From Piscirickettsiaceae bacterium (GTDB lineage: Bacteria; Pseudomonadota; Gammaproteobacteria; Nitrosococcales; Methylophagaceae), in the NCBI GenBank assembly GCA_030620285.1, contig JAUXFA010000022.1, forward strand, positions 1 through 9,918: DNA of 9,918 bases. The letters are read 5' to 3'. The notes below the pieces were generated by a model that worked only from the letters and a program-made list of their open reading frames with translations, made no database searches and had not been told where the DNA came from. A program made the position numbers and the translations under genes. Of the stretch, positions 1-8,822 are shown in pieces (positions within the stretch are counted from its first letter, which is position 1; each line of letters starts with the position of its first letter).

Positions 1-85
1 CCATCGGTCAATACATTACCGGTCGCTGTACTACCTTCGGTAACACTGTTGCTATCGGCTACCGCAGTTGGGATGTCATCGACAA
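1..85 (-). repeat. 85-bp exact direct repeat, copy A (window edge)
   Basis: Bases 1-85 are identical to 694-778 by direct comparison, and they start at the first base of the window, so the true repeat may be longer. The segment encodes VDDIPTAVADSNSVTEGS and then TATGNVLTDG in the adhesin frame. The offset of 693 bp is a whole number of codons, so gain or loss of a unit would keep the reading frame. Confidence 0.95.
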
Positions 86-2558
86 CATTAACGGTAATAG
101 TACCGTTAACAGTATTGCCATCACCATCGGTTGCAGTGTAGTTAAAGACTTCGACTGCATTAACAGTATTGGCACCCGCATTGGCACCTGAGTTCACGGT
201 GCTATTTAAGGTATAGCTATAACTACCATCTGAGTTCAATGTTAGAGTGCCGTTATTACCTGCGCCATCAGTGCCATTGGCAAACGCATAGGTCACATTA
301 GTGCCAGCAACCATTAAGGTGCCACCGGTTGTTTCAGCATTGCTGCTTGGATCGCTACCCGTCAATAAGGCCGCTTCGTCAACGACAATCGTGTCATTAT
401 CGGCGCCCACATCAACGTTATTTACGTCGATTGTTAAGGTCACGGTCGATACATCACCATCACCATCTTCTATGGTATAAACAAAAATATCTTGGACATT
501 GCCGGTGATCGCATTGGCATTTGATTGATAACTGTAACTACCATCACCATTAAGCGTTAGTGTGCCGTAGGTGCCTGCAATTCCGCCGCCGCCTAAGCCA
601 CCCGATACTGGGTTGCTGGTATCACTACCCGCTGCAACACCGACTACGCCGCCACCTACTTCAGCGCCATCAGCACCAAATTCATCGGCTGTGCCATCGG
701 TCAATACATTACCGGTCGCTGTACTACCTTCGGTAACACTGTTGCTATCGGCTACCGCAGTTGGGATGTCATCGACAATTTGAATACTTAAAGTATCAGA
801 GGTAAAGTCACCATCCGTATCGGTTAATTCAACCGTTAAGTTTTCAAATAAATTATTTTCACCATCAGCATTTTCATGTGTTTCATTATTGAGAAGTGTG
901 TATTCATAAGTAATCTCACCGGTATTTGCATCGTAGCCCGTTACAGAAAGACTATTCGCTAAATCACCGGTTGTGAAACTAGTTGCCGAAAATACACCAT
1001 TGGTAATGATGGCATTGCCATCAATGGTTAAACTACCAACACCATCTGGTGCACTGATGGTAAAAGTGCCTTGCTGTGTTGTGGATTCTGGACTTGTGTC
1101 AGAACCGCTTGCTAAATCATCTTCATCGACAACAACATCGCCGCCTTCAATTGCAGGTGTTAAATCAGTAATTTCAACACCACCATTACTACCAAAAATG
1201 GTGATCGTTAACGTTGTCGTTTGAGGCTGATTATAGGTATCCGTTACCGTGTATGTGAATTGATCTTGTACTTGCTCACCAAAAGTAAGTTCTTGTGTTG
1301 CTGAACCGGCCACATAAACGTAACTACCGTCAGATTGCAGGGTTAATGTACCCCACTTACCTTCTAACGGGCTACCAATGGTGCCCGCGGTATCATCGCC
1401 ACCGCCTAGTACTTCATTATCACCATGAGCAATCACTTCTATAACAACTAGAGAGTCACCATCTTCATCGGTATCCACAGCATCTTGAAATGTTAATTCT
1501 GCGCTTGGATCACCGGGGTGGCCAACGTTATTCAGTACATTACCCGTAATTGATGGCGCTTCAGATGACTGCTGTTCACCTTGTTGATCTGGAGATTCTG
1601 CTTGCAGCCAATTAGTATCAGGGTTAGCTTCTGGTGTTGTATCATCATCAAAGATCGTTACTGTAGCGGTATCTGCACTCGGGTCTATAGTCGCATTTGT
1701 CGCTTCTAAAAGTATAATGTCAAAATATTCATTATCTTCATCAAAATGATCTTGGACAATAGTAATGGTTACAGGGAAGGTTGTTTCACCAGCAGGAATA
1801 GTCACCGTATTGATAAGATCGCCATTAAACCAGTCGGATGGATGTTCCGCTGTCATTGGACGTAACTGGTAGGTCACATCTACATCTTGATCAAATTCTT
1901 TATCTAAACTTAATAAGAAGGTAATTTCTTTACCTTCATCACCATTTGTCCCCTCAAGAACACTGGCCGCATTGCCACGCACAATCACCGGGTTTTCAGG
2001 TGTTGGTTCCGGTGGTGGTTCCGTACCTGGTGGTAATGGATTTTCAGGTTTAATTGTCACTGTAACTACAGGACTCGGATCTATCGGGTCTTGAAGTTCT
2101 TCTTCTATAATAGGGAACTCAACACCAATACCTGTGGTTTCAAAACCTGAATCTGGTCTTACACTCGGTGCAAGATATTCGACCACAACTGGTGATGTGC
2201 CTTCATTGCCATCTTCTACTCCAGCTCCAGCAGCTGTTGCTTCAGTAACTTGGGTAGGGTCAGCACCGGCTAATATTGCTGCTTGAATTGCATCAGCATC
2301 AGACTCTGCTGTTGCTGCCACTTCCGCTGCGGTATCAGGATTAAAGACCGTATCATCAAGCATGGCTTGAGAATTACGCCCAAGATCCATGACACTGCCG
2401 TCATTAAATGTGATTTCAATTGCGCTACCAGCACTTGTTGATACCAAGTCACTAGCAAATAAAGGGTCACCAACTCGCAAGTCGCGAATCACTCCATTCG
2501 CTGCGGCGGCTGTCGCTGATCCAATAATAGTGGTTACAATACCTATTTGTGTAGCCAT
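1..2558 (-). CDS. LapA-type giant biofilm adhesin, N-terminal part (runs off the left edge)
   Basis: The frame stays open from an ATG at 2558 to the window edge, giving 852 codons with no stop. GGAG lies 8 nt before the ATG. The product begins MATQIGIVTTIIG and has no Sec signal, as expected of a type I secretion substrate. Residues 1 to about 107 resemble the LapA retention module, with the hallmark FNDGSVMDLGRNSQ near residues 51-64. A TAAG di-alanine site follows at 108-111. Residues ~195-306 look like a Calx-beta domain (VLEGT near the start, TVTIFDDD at the end). A VCBS-like domain spans ~336-455 (GTLTLQSDGSYVY) and a T1SS-143-like domain ~456-594. From 595 there are VCBS-type repeats with a 231-residue period. 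The protein is rich in Asp, Thr and Gly and poor in Cys, which fits calcium-stiffened extracellular repeats. Family knowledge: such proteins are held in an outer-membrane TolC-type pore by the retention module and released by LapG. The C-terminal RTX and secretion signal are not in view, so total length is unknown. Confidence 0.93.
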   Translation of the reverse strand, partial: MATQIGIVTTIIGSATAAAANGVIRDLRVGDPLFASDLVSTSAGSAIEITFNDGSVMDLGRNSQAMLDDTVFNPDTAAEVAATAESDADAIQAAILAGADPTQVTEATAAGAGVEDGNEGTSPVVVEYLAPSVRPDSGFETTGIGVEFPIIEEELQDPIDPSPVVTVTIKPENPLPPGTEPPPEPTPENPVIVRGNAASVLEGTNGDEGKEITFLLSLDKEFDQDVDVTYQLRPMTAEHPSDWFNGDLINTVTIPAGETTFPVTITIVQDHFDEDNEYFDIILLEATNATIDPSADTATVTIFDDDTTPEANPDTNWLQAESPDQQGEQQSSEAPSITGNVLNNVGHPGDPSAELTFQDAVDTDEDGDSLVVIEVIAHGDNEVLGGGDDTAGTIGSPLEGKWGTLTLQSDGSYVYVAGSATQELTFGEQVQDQFTYTVTDTYNQPQTTTLTITIFGSNGGVEITDLTPAIEGGDVVVDEDDLASGSDTSPESTTQQGTFTISAPDGVGSLTIDGNAIITNGVFSATSFTTGDLANSLSVTGYDANTGEITYEYTLLNNETHENADGENNLFENLTVELTDTDGDFTSDTLSIQIVDDIPTAVADSNSVTEGSTATGNVLTDGTADEFGADGAEVGGGVVGVAAGSDTSNPVSGGLGGGGIAGTYGTLTLNGDGSYSYQSNANAITGNVQDIFVYTIEDGDGDVSTVTLTIDVNNVDVGADNDTIVVDEAALLTGSDPSSNAETTGGTLMVAGTNVTYAFANGTDGAGNNGTLTLNSDGSYSYTLNSTVNSGANAGANTVNAVEVFNYTATDGDGNTVNGTITVNVVDDIPTAVADSNSVTEGSTATGNVLTD
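84..776 (-). repeat. 231-codon repeat period made of two VCBS-like domains
   Basis: One full period runs from VDDIPTAVAD at residue 595 to the next VDDIPTAVAD at residue 826. It holds two Ig-like domains with the VCBS signature: GTLTLNGDGSYSY in the first and GTLTLNSDGSYSY in the second. Each domain ends in a YTIEDGDGD- or YTATDGDGN-type strand followed by TLTIDV or TITVNV. The first domain carries an unusual glycine-rich insertion (GGLGGGG, nt ~577-597). The next copy begins at the window edge, so the number of periods is unknown. The gene probably continues in this pattern to the left. Confidence 0.8.
694..778 (-). repeat. 85-bp exact direct repeat, copy B
   Basis: This is identical to bases 1-85. 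Rightward of 778 the two copies diverge at once (CATTAACGG after copy A, TTGAATACT after copy B). Identity at nucleotide level, including third codon positions, contrasts with the clearly diverged VCBS repeats around it. It suggests recent duplication or gene conversion between domains. Confidence 0.95.
1641..1976 (-). other. Calx-beta-like domain within the adhesin
   Basis: Residues ~195-306 of the adhesin run from GNAASVLEGT through FLLSLDKEFDQDVDVTYQL and PAGETTFPVTITIVQD to a final TVTIFDDD. The order (VxEG, a beta-strand pair, PAGxT, xDxxxEYFDIIL, TVTIxDDD) is the usual Calx-beta pattern. Calx-beta domains bind calcium and often occur near the start of LapA-like and other large surface proteins. 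It is separated from the retention module by a proline-rich linker (residues ~160-195) that carries several Pro-Pro and Glu-Pro steps. Confidence 0.75.
2226..2558 (-). other. N-terminal retention module with LapG-type di-alanine cleavage site
   Basis: This covers residues 1-111 of the adhesin. The fold-like pattern of the LapA retention module is visible: a short beta-rich start (TQIGIVTTIIG), a GDPLFASDLV segment, then SAIEITFNDGSVMDLGRNSQ. An Ala/Asp-rich helix (ESDADAIQAAILAG) leads into the sequence TEATAAGAG. The TAAG lies at residues 108-111 (nt 2226-2237). In Pseudomonas LapA the LapG protease cuts between two alanines at almost the same distance from the N-terminus. The motif and its position are seen directly. 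That cleavage happens in this organism is inferred, because no lapG or lapD gene is in the window. Confidence 0.85.
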
Positions 2559-2566
2559 AACTTTAA

Positions 2567-2572
2567 CTCCTA
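2567..2572 (-). promoter_or_regulatory. Ribosome binding site of the adhesin gene
   Basis: The minus strand reads TAGGAG and then 8 nt before the ATG at 2558. It is a good Shine-Dalgarno match and fixes the start of the adhesin, whose N-terminus then matches the retention-module family. A perfectly complementary CTCCTA lies upstream at 2633-2638 on the same strand and could pair with it in a transcript. That pairing is only a possibility. Confidence 0.8.
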
Positions 2573-2648
2573 CAAAACTTACAATCTAAACAAGTTTTTT
2601 CAAACTATTTGATTGCAAGTTTGCTTTATTACTAGGAGAAAATCTATT

Positions 2649-2660
2649 GTACCTAGGTAC
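2649..2660. promoter_or_regulatory. Perfect 12-bp palindrome in the adhesin upstream region, possible operator
   Basis: GTACCTAGGTAC is its own reverse complement. It lies about 90 bp upstream of the adhesin ATG, in the 167-bp gap after the receiver-like gene. On the minus strand a TACAAT hexamer (2646-2651) overlaps its edge and resembles a -10 box. The hexamer 17 bp further upstream (AAACAA) is a poor -35 match. This would fit a promoter controlled by a dimeric regulator, but neither the promoter nor the bound protein is established. Confidence 0.4.
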
Positions 2661-2673
2661 TAAGGTTTTTGTT

Positions 2674-2713
2674 TTTCAGTAATTTATGAGAACTACGTCA
2701 CAAAATACTGAAA
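2674..2713. repeat. Imperfect inverted repeat downstream of the receiver-like gene
   Basis: TTTCAGTA at 2674-2681 is the exact reverse complement of TACTGAAA at 2706-2713. The stem can be extended inwards with two mismatches (ATTTATGA against TTTTGTGA). In the minus-strand transcript it starts just after the stop codon of the receiver-like gene. No T-tract follows on either strand, so it is not a standard intrinsic terminator. It may stabilise an mRNA end or be a binding site. Confidence 0.5.
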
Positions 2714-2725
2714 GCAAAGGAGGAA

Positions 2726-3162
2726 TTACGCCACTATTTCATCTGGCATAATAAAAGAGGCAGCAAAACGATTAAGCATCTCTGTTACCAACTTTCTAGG
2801 TAGCCAAGCTTCTCCATCCTGAATCACTCGTATAGCTCTATCTAGTATCGACCGTTGATCCAGTGTTAGATAACCTCGCGCCTTGAAACCAGAGTTTTGT
2901 AACATTTCAAATGAGGGCTTTTCTTCGATCAGCATCAAACAGCGCGAAGCGGGATATTGTTTGCTGACATAATGACATAGGATATCGGCGCTACTATTGC
3001 TAATACCATGTTCAATTACAATAATACTTGGTTGAGATTGGCCAACTTGTTTTAGTGTGTCTTGCAATGTTGTAGGCAATACTGTGGACACTTTCATGTC
3101 CGACTGTTGCGATAACAGCTCCATGTCTGTAGTTGAATCATTACTGATTATAACAACATTGA

Positions 3163-3166
<4 letters not shown>
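2726..3166 (-). CDS. Receiver-like protein without output domain (degenerate NarL/LuxR-type response regulator)
   Basis: The product is 146 residues. The ATG at 3166 overlaps the slmA stop as ATGA, and AAGG lies 7 nt upstream, so this start is preferred over an in-frame ATG at 3202 inside slmA. The fold reads as a receiver domain: beta1 VVIIS, beta3 PSIIVIEHGIS, beta4 RCLMLIEE, beta5 ARGYLTLD. It ends in a helix and linker (ILDRAIRVIQDGEAWLPRKL) typical of NarL/LuxR-family regulators. The expected helix-turn-helix is absent: the protein stops about 20 residues later, and only 167 bp follow before the adhesin. Key receiver residues are replaced: Glu52 at the phospho-Asp position, Ile80 at the Thr/Ser position and Leu102 at the Lys position; of the acidic pair only Asp10 is clear (Asn9 precedes it). 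It is likely a phosphorylation-independent receiver or a decayed regulator. A role in controlling the adjacent adhesin is a guess from position. Confidence 0.8.
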
Positions 3167-4694
<1,528 letters not shown>

Positions 4695-4697
4695 TTA

Positions 4698-7154
4698 TTA
4701 AAAGAGTAATGTCAGTGTTGGTTTAACTTGTAACATCTGCTGTTTAAATTGCTGTTGAATATAGTGCAAATTTTCAACCGAATTCGCCTCGAAACGCAAT
4801 GTTAATCCAGGCATAGTGTTTGACCTACGAACTAACCCCCAACCATCCGGGTAATCTGCCCGTAAACCATCTATTGTTATCATTTGGGCACCTGAAAACT
4901 GTGCCTCATCAGCTAATCTTTGCATAAACCGCTGACTTTCTCCATCATCCATTTCAATCAGTATTTCAGGTGTGTTTTCTCGATTCGGAATAGCCGAAAA
5001 CACTTCTGTTGGTGTGCGTTCTAATGGATCACTTGCCAGTAATTCTAACAAACGACAGGCTGCATATAAAGCATCATCAAAGCCATACCAACGTTCTTTA
5101 AAGAATATATGGCCACTCATTTCTCCGGCCAGCTCAGCACCTACTTCTGTCATTTTATTTTTAATCACTGAATGACCAGACTGCCACATTAAAGCCTCAC
5201 CACCTGCACGTGAAATAGCATCGCCTAATAAATTACTGCTTTTCACATCATAAATAATGGTCGCGCCAGGCTTCCTTGACAACACATCTTGCGCAAACAT
5301 GACCATTAACCTATCTGGCCAAATTGGATTACCATTAGCATCGACCACACCGATGCGATCACCATCACCATCAAATGCGATCCCTAATTCAGCATCATTT
5401 TGTTGTACTGCTGTAATCAAGTCTTGTAAATTTTCTGGCTGACCCGGATCAGGATGATGATTTGGGAAGTTTCCATCAACTTCACAGTGAAGCTCAATAA
5501 CTTCACAGCCAAGCGAACTCAGTAATTCTGGTGCCATCGCTCCAGCAACACCATTACCACAATCAACAACCACTTTAATTGAGCGCGCAACTTGAATATC
5601 TCTTACCACACGTTCAATATAATCATCACCAACATAGGCAACATTTTTAGAGCCTGTTCCAGAATGTAAATTTCCTTGTTCAATCCGTTGATAAAGCTGC
5701 TGCAATGCTAAACCATCGATAGTTTTTCCTGCCAATACAATCTTCAAGCCATTGTATTCTGGCGGATTATGGCTTCCCGTTACCATCACACCAGAATGGG
5801 TATCTAAATGTTCACATGCAAAATAAACCAACGGTGTGGGTACTTGACCAATATCCACCACACCGCATCCACTAGCGATAATGCCTTTCATCAATGCTTT
5901 GGTCAGGCTATCACTGGATAACCGTCCATCACGGCCGACTACTAAACGGGTTTGCCCTTGATCTTTGGCTTCACTACCGACCGCTTGTCCGATGACAGTC
6001 ATGATTTGCTCATTTAGCGTCTGTCCAACGATTCCTCTAATGTCGTACGCTTTAAAAATACTTGCATCAAGTGCAACAGCTTGGTCTTCTGTTGGTTTAA
6101 CCTCGGTAAGCTTATCGGGTACGACGAGCGCGGGTTCTCCCAATTTTTTATTAATGCTATCCGCTGTCGCCCCTTTTTTCGATGATGCCGTCACTTCTTG
6201 CCCTAAGGTCTGGATATCATCAACGACATGCTGTAATCCGCTAGAAGCCAATAAATACTTAGGTTTTAATTTACCCTCTTTAAAGTCTGCCAATATCTGC
6301 CTTAAGGTCGCCGTATCATTTTTAAATAGATAACGCTGCCAGCCTTCTCTTAACAACCACATCAGTACAATCACCGCTAGCACCACTAATAAACTTAACA
6401 TCGTTGAATTAGAGCTTGATGCTTGTGCTGGCCAATAAGCAATTTTCCAATGACTATTCGATATTGGCTGATTGAAACTTGCCGGCCCTTGTTTCCACTG
6501 CTTGTCACCTTGACTCACTAAGGATGTTGTTCTTTTGATACCTTGCTGTAATTCAACATAGCCATGACCACCATATTCGGCGAATAATAAGTCGGTGACC
6601 ACTGTTGGTTTTAATGTCACTACTAATATTCCAACCACTTTACCAGTAGCATCTTTTATACTGTGAGTTGATAGTAAATGTGCCGTATCTGTGCCTAATT
6701 GCAATATTGCCATCGGGGATCTACCGTCCTCTTTTGCTTGCCGTAGACTTCCCAAGGTGGCGAAAGTAATAGGAATACAAGCATTGGCATCGGGTTTATC
6801 AATATCTGCTGGCAACAGACAAATTTTATGGGCATCGGGTATAAGGTTTTCTAATGCACGTTGTTGTAATTCGGTTAGGCTTTGATCATTTCGAGCCAAT
6901 ACAGTTGATAATTGTGATGATTGAGCTATAGAAGCCATTTGCTGACTCAAGGCTTGGATACGTGATTCAACTGCAGCATGGATCATTTGTGCGGTTTGTT
7001 GATGTATCAAAGCTTGTTGCTGTTGCTGATGACTGCTGGTTTGCTGATATTGCCAAAGGAAGCCTACAATTACTGCTATACAGATCACCACCAGAGTCAG
7101 TAATGCAATCGGTTTACCCCCCATTTTTAATGCTAATTTTGACAATCTGCTCAT
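4698..7154 (-). CDS. algC: Membrane-anchored phosphomannomutase/phosphoglucomutase AlgC with sensor-like N-terminal domain
   Basis: The product is 818 residues, against ~460 for the soluble enzyme. The catalytic part begins near residue 365 (IFKAYDIRG) and carries all the alpha-D-phosphohexomutase motifs: phosphoserine loop TGSHNP with Ser461, metal loop DGDGDR at 595-600, sugar-binding GEMSGH at 677-682 and phosphate-binding RRSNTMP at 776-782. It should interconvert the 1- and 6-phosphates of mannose and glucose for LPS and exopolysaccharide precursors. The N-terminal part has TM helices at about 16-34 and 252-269. Between them is a ~215-residue region, presumably periplasmic, that opens with a Gln-rich coiled-coil-like stretch. 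A cytoplasmic linker with KEGKLKPKYLL leads to the enzyme. Long AlgC forms of this kind are known in Pseudomonas and relatives. AAGGA lies 7 nt before the ATG. The dut stop is 17 bp upstream and argB starts 12 bp downstream. Confidence 0.93.
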   Translation of the reverse strand: MSRLSKLALKMGGKPIALLTLVVICIAVIVGFLWQYQQTSSHQQQQQALIHQQTAQMIHAAVESRIQALSQQMASIAQSSQLSTVLARNDQSLTELQQRALENLIPDAHKICLLPADIDKPDANACIPITFATLGSLRQAKEDGRSPMAILQLGTDTAHLLSTHSIKDATGKVVGILVVTLKPTVVTDLLFAEYGGHGYVELQQGIKRTTSLVSQGDKQWKQGPASFNQPISNSHWKIAYWPAQASSSNSTMLSLLVVLAVIVLMWLLREGWQRYLFKNDTATLRQILADFKEGKLKPKYLLASSGLQHVVDDIQTLGQEVTASSKKGATADSINKKLGEPALVVPDKLTEVKPTEDQAVALDASIFKAYDIRGIVGQTLNEQIMTVIGQAVGSEAKDQGQTRLVVGRDGRLSSDSLTKALMKGIIASGCGVVDIGQVPTPLVYFACEHLDTHSGVMVTGSHNPPEYNGLKIVLAGKTIDGLALQQLYQRIEQGNLHSGTGSKNVAYVGDDYIERVVRDIQVARSIKVVVDCGNGVAGAMAPELLSSLGCEVIELHCEVDGNFPNHHPDPGQPENLQDLITAVQQNDAELGIAFDGDGDRIGVVDANGNPIWPDRLMVMFAQDVLSRKPGATIIYDVKSSNLLGDAISRAGGEALMWQSGHSVIKNKMTEVGAELAGEMSGHIFFKERWYGFDDALYAACRLLELLASDPLERTPTEVFSAIPNRENTPEILIEMDDGESQRFMQRLADEAQFSGAQMITIDGLRADYPDGWGLVRRSNTMPGLTLRFEANSVENLHYIQQQFKQQMLQVKPTLTLLF

Positions 7155-7171
7155 AGATTCATCCTTTTATC

Positions 7172-7627
7172 TTAGTGCCTTCCGGTATGTCCGAAACCAC
7201 CTGAACCACGCTCTGAACTGGTAAACTCTTCCACATGCTCAAAGCCAACTTGCACCACCGGTACAAATATCATTTGAGCGATACGTTCACCTATTACTAT
7301 TTCAAAGGGTGTTTGGCCACGGTTCCAACATGATACAAACAGTTGGCCTTGATAATCACTATCGATCAATCCAACTAAATTCCCCAGCACAATGCCATGT
7401 TTATGGCCCAATCCGGAGCGGGGCAAGATGACAGCAGCAAGTGAAGGATCATCAATATGGATAGCCAGACCTGTTGGAATCAATATTGTTTCACCGGGAT
7501 TCAATGTTACGTTGTCATCTAAACATGCTCGCAAATCCAAGCCTGCTGAGCCAGTTGTTGCGTAATCAGGTAATTCAATAGTGTCACCTAGGCGTGGATC
7601 CAGAATTTTAAGTTGAATTTTTTGCAT
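7172..7627 (-). CDS. dut: dUTP diphosphatase (trimeric dUTPase)
   Basis: The product is 151 residues. It hydrolyses dUTP to dUMP and pyrophosphate, keeping uracil out of DNA and feeding dTMP synthesis. All five trimeric dUTPase motifs are present: AGLDLRA (28-34), [10 protein letters not shown] (69-78), GLIDSDYQG with the catalytic Asp (86-94), GERIAQMIF (113-121) and the C-terminal [11 protein letters not shown]-loop-like arm. The ATG at 7627 is chosen because the product then begins [14 protein letters not shown], aligning end to end with the E. coli enzyme. A TTG four codons upstream (7639) is in frame but would add an unneeded MSNI. The start lies inside the 3' end of coaBC (20-bp overlap), suggesting coupled translation. 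Confidence 0.97.
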   Translation of the reverse strand: MQKIQLKILDPRLGDTIELPDYATTGSAGLDLRACLDDNVTLNPGETILIPTGLAIHIDDPSLAAVILPRSGLGHKHGIVLGNLVGLIDSDYQGQLFVSCWNRGQTPFEIVIGERIAQMIFVPVVQVGFEHVEEFTSSERGSGGFGHTGRH

Positions 7628-8822
7628 TATATTGCTCAATAATAAGTGTCATTAAATCTCGTGCTAATTGTACCTTTGGTGCTAACGGTAATGTTTGTGA
7701 ACCTGTTGGCCAGAAGACATCTAAGGCATTATTATCTACTGAAAAACCGAGCTCCTCCCCCACCTGATTTGCGGCAATCATATCTAAATTTTTACTTTTC
7801 AATTTATCTTTAGCATAATCTGATACTTGTTGTGTTTCTGCGGCAAAGCCCACAATAAAGGGCTTATTTTCTTGGCTAGCGACTGCCGATACAATATCTT
7901 TCGTTGCTGTCAGATTTAATTGTAGCTGATCACGTCCGGCCTTCTTTATTTTATTGGTTTCTATTTGTAGCGGCCTATAATCAGACACAGCTGCACAAGC
8001 AATAAATATATTGCAAGATTTCATCGAATCCAATACAACTTCATGCATTTGTTGTGCTGTTTCTACGTCAATACGTTGAACACCCGTTGGGGTATCTAGT
8101 TGTACTGGGCCAGCAATAATCGTCACCTTTGCACCCGCTTCCGCTGCCGCTTTTGCTACTGCAAAGCCCATCTTGCCAGAACTTCTATTACCAATAAATC
8201 TAACAGGATCAATTGCTTCGTAAGTTGGCCCGGCGGTAATCACAATATACTTATCTTGTAATGTGGTCGGCACCGCTAAACGAGATAATTCAATGGCTAT
8301 CTCTACTGGTTCTAATAAACGACCTTCTCCTTGTTCACCACAAGCCTGATCACCACTGGCTGGCCCTATGATCTGCACCCCCCTTTTCCGCAGTATAGCT
8401 AAATTGCTTTGTGTTGCCTTATTACTCCACATCTTATTATTCATCGCCGGTGCAACGGCTAGTGGGGACTCACTCGCTAAACATAAAGCAGATAATAGAT
8501 CATCTGCACGTCCTTGCGCTAGTCTGGCAATAATATCAGCACTGGCGGGTGCAATTAGGATCCAATCTGCCCAACGCGCTAATTTGATGTGGCCCATTGC
8601 GGACTCTTGATCGGCGTCTAGTAATTCTATAGCGACAGGCTGGCCACTTAAGGTCTGCAGCGTTAAAGGCGTAATAAATTCACATGCCGACTTGGTCATC
8701 ACAACATTAACTTGCGCACCCACTTCACGTAAACGACGCACCAGATCAGCAGACTTATAAGCTGCAATGCTACCGGTCACACCTAGGACTATCCTTTTCC
8801 CTTGTAGCGCTTGTTCAGCCAT
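7608..8822 (-). CDS. coaBC: Bifunctional phosphopantothenoylcysteine decarboxylase / phosphopantothenate-cysteine ligase CoaBC
   Basis: The product is 404 residues, the usual length. It joins cysteine to 4'-phosphopantothenate (CoaB) and decarboxylates the product to 4'-phosphopantetheine (CoaC), two successive steps of coenzyme A synthesis. The FMN-binding CoaC half comes first: [12 protein letters not shown] at 12-23, catalytic His78 in [19 protein letters not shown] with Asn128, and Cys161 in the flap [10 protein letters not shown]. The CoaB half starts near 190 with [19 protein letters not shown]. Asn212 in [10 protein letters not shown] and Lys291 in NKIKK correspond to the E. coli catalytic residues. 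The gene begins 8 bp inside the end of the YihY-type gene and overlaps dut at its 3' end. The radC gene often found beside coaBC is not seen here. Confidence 0.97.
   Translation of the reverse strand: MAEQALQGKRIVLGVTGSIAAYKSADLVRRLREVGAQVNVVMTKSACEFITPLTLQTLSGQPVAIELLDADQESAMGHIKLARWADWILIAPASADIIARLAQGRADDLLSALCLASESPLAVAPAMNNKMWSNKATQSNLAILRKRGVQIIGPASGDQACGEQGEGRLLEPVEIAIELSRLAVPTTLQDKYIVITAGPTYEAIDPVRFIGNRSSGKMGFAVAKAAAEAGAKVTIIAGPVQLDTPTGVQRIDVETAQQMHEVVLDSMKSCNIFIACAAVSDYRPLQIETNKIKKAGRDQLQLNLTATKDIVSAVASQENKPFIVGFAAETQQVSDYAKDKLKSKNLDMIAANQVGEELGFSVDNNALDVFWPTGSQTLPLAPKVQLARDLMTLIIEQYNAKNST

Noticed and set aside
1..778. CRISPR array or IS element suggested by the repeated sequence
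   Set aside because: The 85-bp repeat is in frame in an adhesin gene, the spacing is 693 bp, and there is no transposase or terminal inverted repeat.
571..1224. Plus-strand frames 571-783 and 973-1224 with Pro/Thr/Ser-rich products
   Set aside because: They are antisense shadows of the repetitive, Gly/Asp/Thr-rich adhesin coding sequence.
2270..2473. Minus-strand 67-residue frame inside the adhesin start
   Set aside because: It is out of frame with the adhesin, whose product in the other frame is a clear retention module.
1..2558. RTX nonapeptide calcium repeats (GGxGxDxxx) in the adhesin
   Set aside because: None is visible in this N-terminal part. Such repeats would be expected near the C-terminus, outside the window.
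2674..2713. Rho-independent terminator after the receiver-like gene
   Set aside because: The inverted repeat has an AT-rich, interrupted stem and is not followed by a T-tract on either strand.
7628..7639. TTG start at 7639 for dut
   Set aside because: The ATG at 7627 gives a product that aligns from its first residues with known dUTPases.
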